From: Halorussus amylolyticus
GTDB lineage: Archaea > Halobacteriota > Halobacteria > Halobacteriales > Haladaptataceae
DNA: 64,000 bases
Direction of reading: 5' to 3'
NCBI RefSeq assembly: GCF_004143485.2
Contig: NZ_ML974135.1
Span: 132,286 to 196,285, forward strand
The position numbers and the translations under genes were made by a program. Within the stretch, counting starts at the first letter, position 1. Each line of letters starts with the position of its first letter. The notes beneath the pieces are model-generated. The model was not told the DNA's origin. It saw nothing but the letters and a program-made list of their open reading frames with translations, and made no database searches. Of the stretch, positions 36,397-45,101 are shown piece by piece.

Positions 36397-36478
36397 CTCC
36401 GTAGCGCTCTATAGCGGTTCCCACCCGACCCGAGTAGTTGTAAGATAGAGTGAAGTTTAGTGCGCCCGAACTCGGCGT

Positions 36479-36691
36479 ATGGTCACGGACGACGCGGACG
36501 AGATGGTCACAGAAAACGCGGCCGAGACGAAGTCCGACGAAATCGACCGCCTGTTCGGGTCGCGTCCCCACATCCGGGTGTCGCGGCTGACCGAGGGTGA
36601 CCGACCCGGCGACCCATCCGCCGACCGTGTCGCAGAGCGCCCGTCGCGCACGCCGGACGACGGGACCGAACCGAAGGGGACCCGCGATTAG
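36479..36691 (+). CDS. Small acidic hypothetical protein
   Basis: 70 residues, highly charged, predicted disordered; one segment (EIDRLFGSRPHIRVSRLTEGD) looks more structured. A GTTTAG box about 26 bases before the ATG fits a leaderless transcript. Its stop overlaps the convergent exonuclease stop by four bases. No family recognised. Confidence 0.5.
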   Translation: MVTDDADEMVTENAAETKSDEIDRLFGSRPHIRVSRLTEGDRPGDPSADRVAERPSRTPDDGTEPKGTRD

Positions 36692-37434
36692 AGGTACGAC
36701 TCGAACACGTCGGCCCGGAGGCTCCCGTGGACGGTTTCGAGCAGGGTCTTTAGATTTTCGGCGTCCTCGCGGTTGTATCGGACGAGTCTGTCGAGCGCGG
36801 CGTCGTCCCCGCGGCGGTCGTAGCGGTGCCAGAGTCGAACCGCCTCGCGACCGTCCACATCGTCGTCCGCGCGGCCGATGCCGACCTCGCGCTCGATGTT
36901 TTTCAGCCCGCCCGAGAGACCGACGCGCTTGCAGAGGTACATCAAATCGAGGTGGGGCGTGGTCACGTCGAGGTCGAAGTTGTCTTCGAGAAACGGCTGG
37001 TCGAACCGCTTGCCGTTGAACGAGACGAGCATGCTCGACGCGGCGAACTCCTCGCGGAGCGCCTCGGCGGTGAGGTCGTCGCCCTGCACGTACGTCCGGG
37101 TGTCGCCAGCGCGGTGGAGGCTGACGGTCGTCACGTCGTTGCGCGCGCTGTCGAGACCGGTGGTCTCGATGTCGAAGAAGCAGGCGTTCTCGGCGAAGTT
37201 GTCGTAGGCCCGCCAGAGGCTCCCGCTCGGCAGATACTCGCCGAAGAAACTGGCGTCGGGGTCGTCGAGGTGGTCGCGGGCGTCGAAGATGAACTCCCGG
37301 ACGTTCTCGGTCATCTTCGGACCGAGGAGGCCGTCTTCGAAGTCGTCCCAATGAGTGATGCCCTGCCGCCAGAGTGTTCGTTCGGTGGACTCCCCGACGC
37401 CGCTCGCGGGGATGAAACTGTTCTCCAATCGCAT
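36688..37434 (-). CDS. RNase H-like 3'-5' exonuclease domain protein (YprB type)
   Basis: 248 residues from the ATG at 37434. The N-terminal 80 residues include a helix-hairpin-helix-like GVGESTERTLWRQG. The DEDD exonuclease fold follows: FFDIETTGLDSA (Exo I D-E), LVSFNGKRFDQPFL (Exo II Asp), and a late YNREDAENL (Exo III, with Asp). Matches the ribonuclease H-like YprB family, thought to process nucleic acid 3' ends. The substrate in archaea is unproven. Confidence 0.85.
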   Translation of the reverse strand: MRLENSFIPASGVGESTERTLWRQGITHWDDFEDGLLGPKMTENVREFIFDARDHLDDPDASFFGEYLPSGSLWRAYDNFAENACFFDIETTGLDSARNDVTTVSLHRAGDTRTYVQGDDLTAEALREEFAASSMLVSFNGKRFDQPFLEDNFDLDVTTPHLDLMYLCKRVGLSGGLKNIEREVGIGRADDDVDGREAVRLWHRYDRRGDDAALDRLVRYNREDAENLKTLLETVHGSLRADVFESYL

Positions 37435-37529
37435 TGAGAGAGATGGGTTCGTCACGCCTTATAAATCTCACCGAAGCGGTCGCGCGCTCGGCGAATGAGT
37501 ACGGTCACTATCTCGCCGCGCGAATGCGG

Positions 37530-38174
37530 TCAGTCGGCGTCCGAGAGGATTCGACCCCGTCCGTCTTCGTCCGTCTCGTGAAATCGCTCGGGCACGTACG
37601 GCCGAACGCCGTGCGGAATCATCGGGACGACCGCGGCCCACAGCTTCGCCAGCGGCTTCCGGAGGAGGGTGTAGCCCGCCGAAACGGCCAGCACCGCGAG
37701 GACGAACCACCGAATCGGGGCGTCGTGAAGCGCGAGCGCAGGAGCGGCGAGCAGGGCCGCGAACCCGAGGTCCTCGGGCGCGCCGTCGTAGCGAATCCAG
37801 CGCCGGGGGGCGACCCACCGGCTTCGGTAGTGGTCGTACACCGCCTTCTCGGAGGTCTCGCGCCACGGTTCGAGTTCGAGACCGCCGCCGAGCGCGTCCA
37901 TCGTCGAGTGGAGCGCCGCGCCGACGAGGAACAGGCCGACCGCGACGGTTGCGGTTCCGGGGGCCGCGAGCGCGAGCGCGAGCGCGGGCACCGCGAGAAT
38001 CGAGTAGTACACCGGGAAGTGGAGCGTCTTTCGGTGGCCCGAATAGAGGTCGAAGTCGGGGAACACGCTCCCGATGACCGCGGCGGCGAGTGCGACCGGA
38101 CCGAACTCCGGAATGGCCTGCGCCACGGCAGTCGCTACGAATACGCCGACCAGCGCGTGCGTCGTCCCCATCAT
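37530..38174 (-). CDS. YdjM-family membrane-bound metal-dependent hydrolase (LexA-binding membrane protein-like)
   Basis: 214-residue membrane protein with about five helices. Start MMGTTHALVGV places the first metal-binding His at the N terminus. The family motifs GSVFPDFDLYSGHRKTLHF and LHSTMDALGGGL hold further His and Asp ligands. Members are predicted metal-dependent hydrolases of lipids, with no confirmed substrate. It follows the exonuclease gene by 96 bases on the same strand. Confidence 0.82.
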   Translation of the reverse strand: MMGTTHALVGVFVATAVAQAIPEFGPVALAAAVIGSVFPDFDLYSGHRKTLHFPVYYSILAVPALALALAAPGTATVAVGLFLVGAALHSTMDALGGGLELEPWRETSEKAVYDHYRSRWVAPRRWIRYDGAPEDLGFAALLAAPALALHDAPIRWFVLAVLAVSAGYTLLRKPLAKLWAAVVPMIPHGVRPYVPERFHETDEDGRGRILSDAD

Positions 38175-38260
38175 GTAGAAGCGATGTATGCACCGCGAGT
38201 ATAAACCGATAGCGTCTGGGTTCGGCAGGTGGCGGGTGGCGAGCGGCGAGCGACTGTCAG

Positions 38261-39472
38261 TCACCGAATCGCCGCGGGAAGCCGGAGCCATGTGGGCGAC
38301 ACCATCGCGACCAGAATCGCCGCGCTCGCGAGCAGACAGAGCGCGAGACCGACGAACGCCGCGGTGTAGCTCGCAACGTCCGCGACGTAGCCGACGTACG
38401 CCGGGCCGAGCGCACCCACGCCGAGGTAGACGGTTCGAGTCGCACCCATGTCCCCGCCCATGCTCGCGTCCGGGAACGTCTGCATCAGGAACGCCTGCAT
38501 CACGGGCGAGAACGCCATGAATCCGGTCGAGAACACCACGACCATCGCGAGTATCACCGGGCGCGAGAGGAACGCGACCACGCCCGTGATGCCGACCATC
38601 CCGAGCGTGAGCGACGCCGCCGCGACCGTGCCGTGGGCGGCACGGTCGCCGAGCGCGCCCGCGAGGGGCTTGACGAGGATTCCGACCCCGAACAGCACCG
38701 CGAACGCCGTACTCGCCAGCGCGGGCGAGAAGCCCTTGTCGGCCTGCAGAAACCCCGGGAGGAAGCTAATCGCGCCCTGCCACGCGAGCGAGTAGAGCGA
38801 GTAGACCAGCGTGAGATTCCGGATGTCGGGGTCCGCGATAAGTCGGCGCACCGTCGCGCGCAGGTCGAGGTCTACGCGCGCCACCGAGTACGGCTCTCGA
38901 CTCCAGACGTGGACCATCGCGAGCGCGACGCCGACGAGCAGGACGACCGGGAGAAACGCGGTCTGCCACGTCGCCACCGCGAGCGCGGCGACCGCGACGC
39001 TGCTCGCGATGGCTCCGCCCGCGTCACTCGCGGCGGTCTGGACCCCGAACGCCTGCCCGCGTCGGGCGGCGAACAGGTCGGTGATGAGCGCCTTGGTCGG
39101 CGTCGAGTAGGTGCCCGCGCCGACGCCGACGAGTGAGGCGGCGACCACGAAGACGGCGTACTCGACGGTGACGACGAACAGCGCGAACCCCGCGATTAGC
39201 AGGCCGAGACCCGCGACTAGCATGGTCTTTCTGGAGAGGGCGTCCGAGAGCCGACCGCCGGGGTACTGGGTCAGCGCGTAGAACCCCCAGAGCGACGACA
39301 GCGCGAGTCCGGCCTCGAACGACGTGATAGAGAGGTCCTCGATGATGGCCGGGAGCATCGGCGCGAGCGCGAACCGACCCACGCTGAGTCCGACCCACCC
39401 GAGCGAGCAGGCGACGAGGAGGCGGCCTTCGTAGCCCCGAAACAACTGTTCGGCCTCGTCACTGCCCGACAT
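38261..39472 (-). CDS. MFS transporter
   Basis: 403-residue, twelve-helix permease. The ATG at 39472 is used; a GTG two codons upstream is possible. MFS motif A appears as YPGGRLSDALSRKT after the second helix, and a weaker copy as GALGDRAAHGT after the eighth. The family is secure; substrate unknown. Its stop lies 87 bases from the start of the downstream YdjM-type gene. Confidence 0.87.
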   Translation of the reverse strand: MSGSDEAEQLFRGYEGRLLVACSLGWVGLSVGRFALAPMLPAIIEDLSITSFEAGLALSSLWGFYALTQYPGGRLSDALSRKTMLVAGLGLLIAGFALFVVTVEYAVFVVAASLVGVGAGTYSTPTKALITDLFAARRGQAFGVQTAASDAGGAIASSVAVAALAVATWQTAFLPVVLLVGVALAMVHVWSREPYSVARVDLDLRATVRRLIADPDIRNLTLVYSLYSLAWQGAISFLPGFLQADKGFSPALASTAFAVLFGVGILVKPLAGALGDRAAHGTVAAASLTLGMVGITGVVAFLSRPVILAMVVVFSTGFMAFSPVMQAFLMQTFPDASMGGDMGATRTVYLGVGALGPAYVGYVADVASYTAAFVGLALCLLASAAILVAMVSPTWLRLPAAIR

Positions 39473-39562
39473 ACTCACATCCGAAGGTGGCCCTGCATTT
39501 CAACCCTGATTTGGCGGCAGAATGGTCGGAGTCGGTCGAAGTCGTCGCGACCGCGGAATCAA

Positions 39563-41095
39563 TCAGCACCAGTCGGGGTAGTCGTCGGCCGCCATCTCGT
39601 CGATGGGGAACTTCGGGCGGCCGATTCGCCGGTAGTCATACTGGTGGGGGTCGAACGCCGCGATTCCGGGGCTGTTGACCGTGATGATTTCGCTCGCAAT
39701 TGGTTCGTAGCTCGCCCGGTAGTGGTTGTTGCTCTTGACCGCGATTACGTCGAGGGTCTCGGGTCGGACCCCGACGTGTCGCCAGATTTCGGCGTCGAGG
39801 GGTTGGATTCGCTTCTCGGTCAGGATGACCGAGACGCCGTCGTCGCGCCCGCACCGGAAGAGGACGGTTCGCCCGAGATGGTTCTCGGTCCCGGTTCCCA
39901 TCGGGCCGGTGTTCCGGAACTCGCCGTCGGTGATGGTGGCGACGTAGCCGTCCACGTCGCCGATTGGCGGCGTGAATCCGCCCTCGGCCTTCCCGCCGAG
40001 CGAGACGGTGACGCGCTCGCCGACTCCGGCGTCGAGACACGCCGCGACCGCCTCGGGGTCGTGGAGGAGTGCCATCCCGACGTTGGTCGCGCCGCGGTCG
40101 ATGAGTTCGCGCAGGACCGCGGTCTCGTCGCCCGTGCCGCCGCCACCGGGATTGTCGCCGCTGTCGGCGAGCACGACGGGACCCGCCTCGGGGTCCTCGA
40201 CGTGGTCGCTCCGGAGCGCCTCGCCGACCGCGTCGTGGGCGTCGAGGAACGACCCGACGAACGCCTCGCGCATCTCCCACATCTCAGCCGCGAGGTCGCG
40301 GGCGGCGTGCGCGGCGGCCGCGTCGTCGTCGGCGAGCGCGACGACCGAACACCCCATCGAGGGCACGTCGGCCTTGTGGAACCCCGGAAACACGCTGACC
40401 TTCGCCACGCCGTCGCGCTCCTCGAATCGGCGCGCGGTCGCCATCACCTCGGCCATCGGGCCGGCGCGGGTGTTCTGGAGCGGGCCGTAGGGGAGCATCG
40501 GCGGGCGCTCGATGTGAATCGACAGACTCCGGTTCTCGCGCATCATATCGACCAGAAGCTCCGTGGCGCGCCGCCCGGCGTCGGCGGTATCGACGTGGGG
40601 GTACGTCTCGAACGCCACGAGCGCGTCGGCCGCCTCGCACATCTCGTTGGTGATGTTGCCGTGGAGGTCGAGCGTCGCCACGATTGGCACGTCGGGACCG
40701 ACGGCCTCCCTGACCGCCGAGAGGAGCGGCCCCTCGCCGTCGGTCCCCCCCTCGGGAACCATCGCGCCGTGGAGCGAGAGCGAGACGCCGTCTAGGTCGT
40801 CGGCGTGTTCGCGCGCCGCCGAGACGATTTCGTCGGTGTAGAAGTCGTACGTTTCGGCAGTCACCATCCCGCCGGGCGTGGCGGCGGCCGCGACGCTCGG
40901 AACGAGGTCGAGTCCGGCGGCGTCGGCGGCATCGACGATGCCGCCGACCGAGGTGTTAGTACCCCGGAGACCGGCGACGAGGTCCTCGCCGAAGAACTCC
41001 CGCCGGTCGGCGAACGACGACCTGTCGGTCGTGCCGACCGCGAACGTGTTGGTCTCGTGAGAGAACTCGCCCACGAGTACACTTTCGGTTACCAT
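39563..41095 (-). CDS. M81-family (MlrC/microcystinase C-like) protein
   Basis: 510-residue protein of the MlrC metallopeptidase family. The ATG at 41095 gives SVLVGEFSHETNTFAVGTTD, the family's N terminus with its metal-binding His; a 749-residue open frame upstream is Arg/Pro-rich shadow. Central blocks: LHGAMVPEGGTDGEGPLL, ATLDLHGNITNEM, AFETYPHVDTADAG, and LADSGDNPGGGGTGD (D-x-GDNPGGG). Predicted to cleave peptides or related amides with a bound metal. A CTTATAC box about 30 bases upstream and an AGGAGG stretch precede the start. Confidence 0.88.
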   Translation of the reverse strand: MVTESVLVGEFSHETNTFAVGTTDRSSFADRREFFGEDLVAGLRGTNTSVGGIVDAADAAGLDLVPSVAAAATPGGMVTAETYDFYTDEIVSAAREHADDLDGVSLSLHGAMVPEGGTDGEGPLLSAVREAVGPDVPIVATLDLHGNITNEMCEAADALVAFETYPHVDTADAGRRATELLVDMMRENRSLSIHIERPPMLPYGPLQNTRAGPMAEVMATARRFEERDGVAKVSVFPGFHKADVPSMGCSVVALADDDAAAAHAARDLAAEMWEMREAFVGSFLDAHDAVGEALRSDHVEDPEAGPVVLADSGDNPGGGGTGDETAVLRELIDRGATNVGMALLHDPEAVAACLDAGVGERVTVSLGGKAEGGFTPPIGDVDGYVATITDGEFRNTGPMGTGTENHLGRTVLFRCGRDDGVSVILTEKRIQPLDAEIWRHVGVRPETLDVIAVKSNNHYRASYEPIASEIITVNSPGIAAFDPHQYDYRRIGRPKFPIDEMAADDYPDWC

Positions 41096-41155
41096 GTGCC
41101 CTCCTTGCACCGGGTGCGGTATAAGTCCGAAGGAAGGCGAACTTTGATACGCTCG

Positions 41156-41171
41156 CTCCCGGAATCGGGAG
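41156..41171. promoter_or_regulatory. Inverted repeat before the small membrane-protein gene
   Basis: CTCCCG-GAAT-CGGGAG lies one base before the ATG at 41173. A TTTGATA-like box sits about 28 bases upstream of the start. Operator or leader hairpin; weak evidence. Confidence 0.25.
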
Positions 41172-41172
41172 T

Positions 41173-41415
41173 ATGCAGGAACGGAAGACGCCGACGCAGG
41201 GGTGGGCGAAGATGACGCTCGGACTGACGCTTCTGTTCGCAGTCGGGTCGTTCGCGTACTTCGCGCTCGCGGGCCAACCGCTGAGCGGGGCGATGCTGGC
41301 GGTTCTAGTCCTCGTCGCGGGCTACTGGGAGTACCGACGCAAGCGACAGGACGAGCAGATAGCCGAGCGCTACGAGGCCGAGGCCGAGGAACAGCGACAG
41401 AAACGACAGAAGTAG
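41173..41415 (+). CDS. Small two-helix membrane protein
   Basis: 80 residues: two transmembrane helices (about 14-33 and 38-54) and a strongly charged coiled-coil-like tail (KRQDEQIAERYEAEAEEQR). The sequence QGWAKMTLGLTLLFAVG begins the first helix. Promoter spacing fits a leaderless transcript. No known function. Confidence 0.62.
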   Translation: MQERKTPTQGWAKMTLGLTLLFAVGSFAYFALAGQPLSGAMLAVLVLVAGYWEYRRKRQDEQIAERYEAEAEEQRQKRQK

Positions 41416-41453
41416 GCGGATTCGCGGGACCGAAGGAGGCGAGTTCGAGGGGG

Positions 41454-42644
41454 TCACTGGCGGGCGGTCGATTCACCCTCGGCGTCAGACCGTGTCTTCC
41501 CGTCCGCCCTCGTCCCTCCTTTCGGCCCCGTCCCTCTGTCCGGCCTCGCCCCTCCCTCCGAACGCTTCTCCCCGTCCGGTTCGGTCTCGGCATCCGACGC
41601 CACTTCGACCCCCGTGACTTCGAACCGCGCCCCGCCGTCGCGGCCCTCGGCCGCGACGACCGACCACCCGTGGGCCTGCGCGATTTCCTCGACGGTGGCG
41701 AGTCCGAGACCGGTCCCGCCAGCGTCCTTCGACACGCCGCGGTCGAACACTCGGGAGCGGTCCGGTTCCGGAATCCCGACGCCGTCGTCCTCGACGTAGA
41801 AACCGTCGTCAAGGGAACCCACCCGAACCTCGGCGAGCGACTCGCCGCCGTGGTCGATGGCGTTGCGAAACAGATTCTCGAACAGTTGCTGTAAGCGCGT
41901 TCGGTTCGCGAGTATTCGAACCTCGGCGTCGAAGCGCGAGTCCACGTCCCGGGTCTCGACCGTCTGCCACGCGTCGGCGGCGACCGATTCCAGATTCGTG
42001 GGTCGAGTTTCGCCGATTGCCTGTTGCTGGCGCGCGAGGGTCAGCATGTCCTCGACGATGTCCTCGATTCGGTCGAGTGCGCGTTCGGCCGCGTCGAACT
42101 GCTCGGACTCGCCGGTCTCGCGAGCCAGTTGGAGGCGGCCGTGCGCGACGTTGAGCGGACTCCGGAGGTCGTGAGAGACGATACTCGCGAAATCTTCGAG
42201 GCGGTCGTTCTGTTCGGCCAGTTGGTCGGCGCGTCGCTGAAGTCGCTCGCGCTGGTCCCGCAGACGGAGGACGCCCGCCGTGAGAACGCCATTCGCGAAC
42301 GTACCGATTGCGACGCCGTGAAGCATGGTGTAGCCCGGTTCGGGCGGCACGTCGCCGTCCAGCCCCTGAACGAAGAGAATCCACCCCATGAGCAGGGTGA
42401 ACAGCACCCCGCCCGAAAGGTGGCCGAGCGCGACGAGCGCCACGTCACGGTCGGCGAACGAACTGTAGTGGAGCCACCGACCGAACCCTATCACACCCGC
42501 CGCGACGACGACCGGGAGCAGAATCTCCGCGGAATCGACGACGATGCGGTCTCGGTCCACGTAACCGTAGGTGAGCGCCAACGCGAGCAGCAGTCCGCCG
42601 ACGCCGACGACAGACCAGCGAGAGACGAACCGTTTCCACTCCAT
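41454..42644 (-). CDS. Membrane-bound sensor histidine kinase
   Basis: 396 residues. Four N-terminal helices (residues 10-120) form a membrane sensor without a large external domain. A coiled coil (QRERLQRRADQLAEQNDRLE) leads to HisKA with H-box SIVSHDLRSPL. The ATPase domain has an N-box FENLFRNAIDHG, G1 DDGVGIP and G2 GTGLGLATVEEI. After the catalytic domain, a 45-residue low-complexity Gly/Arg/Asp/Glu tail follows. No response regulator gene is next to it. Confidence 0.92.
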   Translation of the reverse strand: MEWKRFVSRWSVVGVGGLLLALALTYGYVDRDRIVVDSAEILLPVVVAAGVIGFGRWLHYSSFADRDVALVALGHLSGGVLFTLLMGWILFVQGLDGDVPPEPGYTMLHGVAIGTFANGVLTAGVLRLRDQRERLQRRADQLAEQNDRLEDFASIVSHDLRSPLNVAHGRLQLARETGESEQFDAAERALDRIEDIVEDMLTLARQQQAIGETRPTNLESVAADAWQTVETRDVDSRFDAEVRILANRTRLQQLFENLFRNAIDHGGESLAEVRVGSLDDGFYVEDDGVGIPEPDRSRVFDRGVSKDAGGTGLGLATVEEIAQAHGWSVVAAEGRDGGARFEVTGVEVASDAETEPDGEKRSEGGARPDRGTGPKGGTRADGKTRSDAEGESTARQ

Positions 42645-42710
42645 TCGTCTAGCGATGACCAGATAGATTAAAATACCATTCGGAATTCGTGTCGGACCGT
42701 CGCGACGAAC

Positions 42711-44015
42711 TTAGCTGTCGCGGGCCGCCTCGCCGCGTCCCGCGGCGAGGACGGCCTCGGTCAGCACGTCCACCGCGATGGGAATCGTCTCCTCGTCTAC
42801 GTCGAACGTCGCGGTGTGGTGGCCGGTCGGGTGGTCGGTACCGACGATGGCGTAGGCCGCGAGACCGCCGCGCTGTTGAACCGCGTCCATCAGGTAAGTG
42901 GCGTCCTCGCTCGCGCCGAACGACGACTCGGCGATGGCGTTCTCGACCGCGGGATGGTCGAGCGCGGCGTCGTGAACCAGCGCCGCGAGTTCGGGGTCGC
43001 TGTCGGACCGGGGGGCTTGCCCGCGCGTCGTGATTTCGGCCTCGCAGCCGTGCATCTCGGCCGCCGAGTGAATCACGCGCTCGACCTTCTCTTTCATGTA
43101 CTCCATGAGTTCGGTGGTCTCGCCCCGGACCTCGGCCCCGGCCTCGATTCGCTCGGCCACGATGTTCGACGCGGTGCCGCCCTCGACCTCGCCGATGTTG
43201 ACCCGGGTCGCGCCGTCCTCGTGGCGCGGGATGGCGTAGGCGTTCTGGATGGCGGTGCCGAGCGCCTGCATCGCGTTGTTGCCCTCGTTGGGCGCGAGGC
43301 CCGCGTGGGCCGACTCCCCCCGGAACTCGACGCCGACGCTGCTGACCGCGAGGGGTTCGATGATTCCGGCGACCACCTCGCCGGTCGGGTGGTTCAGGCC
43401 GACGTGGACCGCGAACAGCGAGTCCACATCCTCGATGTGTTCGCTTTTCGCCATCGGTCGGCCGCCGCCGCCCTTCTCCTCGGCCGGCTGGAGGAACAGC
43501 TTGAACGTCCCCGAGAAGTCGCTCTCCGCGACCGCTTCCAGCACCGCGAGGCCGATGGTCATGTGGGCGTCGTGACCGCAGGCGTGCATCGTGTCGTCGC
43601 GCTCCGACCGGAAGCCCTCGGCGACCGGGACGTGGTCGGAGTCTTCGGACTCCTCGCGGAGCAGGCCGTCGATGTCCACCCGGAGCGCCACGGTTGGTCC
43701 CTCGCCGCGACGGAGGACCGCGACAGCGCCCGTACAGTCGTCGAGTCGGTCGAGAACGTCGGGGTCGGCGCCGCGCTCGCGGGCCATCTCGCGCCACTCG
43801 GCGATTTGGTCGGCGGGCGGCACCGCCAGTCGCTCGCCGGGGTTCATCGCGTCTCGGCCGAGGTACAATTCGTCCACGCCGATTCGGTCGATTTCCTCGA
43901 CCAGTTTGGCGGTGGTGTAGAACTCGCGCCACGCGGGTTCGGGGTAGCGGTGGAGTTCTCGGCGGAGTTCGCTGAGTCGGTCACGAATCGGGGTCGAAGG
44001 TGTGTCTGCTGTCAT
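42711..44015 (-). CDS. M20-family amidohydrolase/peptidase
   Basis: 434-residue metal-dependent amidohydrolase. Motifs: LRRELHRYPEPAWREF, the MHACGHDAHMTIGLA ligand block, LFLQPAEEKGGGG with catalytic Glu pair, and a dimerisation domain. It resembles AbgB/HipO-like aminoacyl or amidobenzoyl hydrolases. The ATG lies two bases after the stop of the upstream PLP-enzyme gene, so the two are translationally linked. Substrate is unresolved. Confidence 0.87.
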   Translation of the reverse strand: MTADTPSTPIRDRLSELRRELHRYPEPAWREFYTTAKLVEEIDRIGVDELYLGRDAMNPGERLAVPPADQIAEWREMARERGADPDVLDRLDDCTGAVAVLRRGEGPTVALRVDIDGLLREESEDSDHVPVAEGFRSERDDTMHACGHDAHMTIGLAVLEAVAESDFSGTFKLFLQPAEEKGGGGRPMAKSEHIEDVDSLFAVHVGLNHPTGEVVAGIIEPLAVSSVGVEFRGESAHAGLAPNEGNNAMQALGTAIQNAYAIPRHEDGATRVNIGEVEGGTASNIVAERIEAGAEVRGETTELMEYMKEKVERVIHSAAEMHGCEAEITTRGQAPRSDSDPELAALVHDAALDHPAVENAIAESSFGASEDATYLMDAVQQRGGLAAYAIVGTDHPTGHHTATFDVDEETIPIAVDVLTEAVLAAGRGEAARDS

Positions 44016-44017
44016 GG

Positions 44018-45043
44018 TTATCGTTCCTCCAGCGCGCGAATCAGTTTGTCGCCAGCGACGTTTCGGCCCGAAGTCGGGACCACGACGGTCTGGCCCGCGA
44101 GGTCGTCGCCCGCGCGGAGCGCGGCCGCGATGGCCGCGCCCGACGCGCCCTCGATGGTGATGTTCTCCTCGCGGAACATCGCGACCACGGCGTCCCAGAT
44201 TTCGTCGTCGTTCACGGTTTCGAGGTCGGCCAGACGCCCGCGCATGATTTCCATCGTGAGCGCGAACGGGACGTGCGAGGCGATTCCCTCGGCGGTGGTA
44301 TTCGTGCCGTCGCCGGGGTCGAGGTGGCCCTCGTGGAAGCCACGATACACGGCGTTCGCGCCCTCGGCCTGCACGCCGACGACGCGCGCGTCGGAAATCG
44401 CGCCGAGCGTCAGGCAGTAGCCCGCCGCGCCGCTTCCCCCGCCGACCGGGCAGAAGACGGTGTCCACGTCGGGGAGTTCGTCGAGCACTTCGAGTCCGGC
44501 GGTGCCGACGCCCGCCACGAGGTCGGGTTCGTTCGCGGAGTGGACGTACCGGTAGCCCTTCTCGGCCGCTTGATTCTCCGCCCATTCACGGGCGGCGTCG
44601 TAGCCCTCGCCGCGCTCCTCGACGGTCGCGCCCATTCGCTCCATCGACCGGACTTTGCCCGGGTTCGGGTCGTCGGGGACCGCGATTGTGACGGGGAGGC
44701 CGAACTCCCGGCCCGCGTAGGCGACGGACTGGCCGTGGTTGCCCGTGCTCGCCGCGATGAGGCCCTGTTCGCGGAACTCGTCGTCCAGTCGCGCGCCGAG
44801 CGTGATTCCGCCCCGGACCTTGAACGCGCCGGTCGGAAGGGTGTCCTCGCGCTTGAGGTACACGTCGGCGTCGAGTTCCTCCGAGAGGAGTTCGCTTCGC
44901 ACGAGCGGCGTCTTCGGGAGATACTTGCTCACGATTCGTCTGGCCCGGAACACGTCCTTGGTGGTCGGCGGCGTGAGGTCGTGGTACGGAAACACCGTCG
45001 TCGCGTCGGGCGACTCGACCGGCTGGTACGTTGGGCCTGACAT
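44018..45043 (-). CDS. Fold-type II PLP dehydratase (threonine ammonia-lyase family)
   Basis: 341-residue PLP enzyme. The Schiff-base Lys lies in PTGAFKVRGG; the Asn/Gly phosphate-binding block STGNHGQSVAYAG and the glycine loop PVGGGSGAAGY are intact. The C-terminal regulatory domain of biosynthetic IlvA is missing, so it is a catabolic type. Pairing with an M20 hydrolase parallels arrangements in amino-acid derivative catabolism (for example EutB-like enzymes in hydroxyectoine use), but this is inference. Confidence 0.87.
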   Translation of the reverse strand: MSGPTYQPVESPDATTVFPYHDLTPPTTKDVFRARRIVSKYLPKTPLVRSELLSEELDADVYLKREDTLPTGAFKVRGGITLGARLDDEFREQGLIAASTGNHGQSVAYAGREFGLPVTIAVPDDPNPGKVRSMERMGATVEERGEGYDAAREWAENQAAEKGYRYVHSANEPDLVAGVGTAGLEVLDELPDVDTVFCPVGGGSGAAGYCLTLGAISDARVVGVQAEGANAVYRGFHEGHLDPGDGTNTTAEGIASHVPFALTMEIMRGRLADLETVNDDEIWDAVVAMFREENITIEGASGAAIAAALRAGDDLAGQTVVVPTSGRNVAGDKLIRALEER

Positions 45044-45101
45044 GGCATCACGTAGCTCTCGGCGGGCTATTAACGTTCAGGTTCCGGCGGGGTAGCCCAC
45101 C

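Noticed and set aside
39563-41812. 749-residue extended form of the MlrC-like protein
   Set aside because: The upstream 240 residues are Ser/Arg/Pro-rich shadow of the histidine kinase region; the family begins at 41095.
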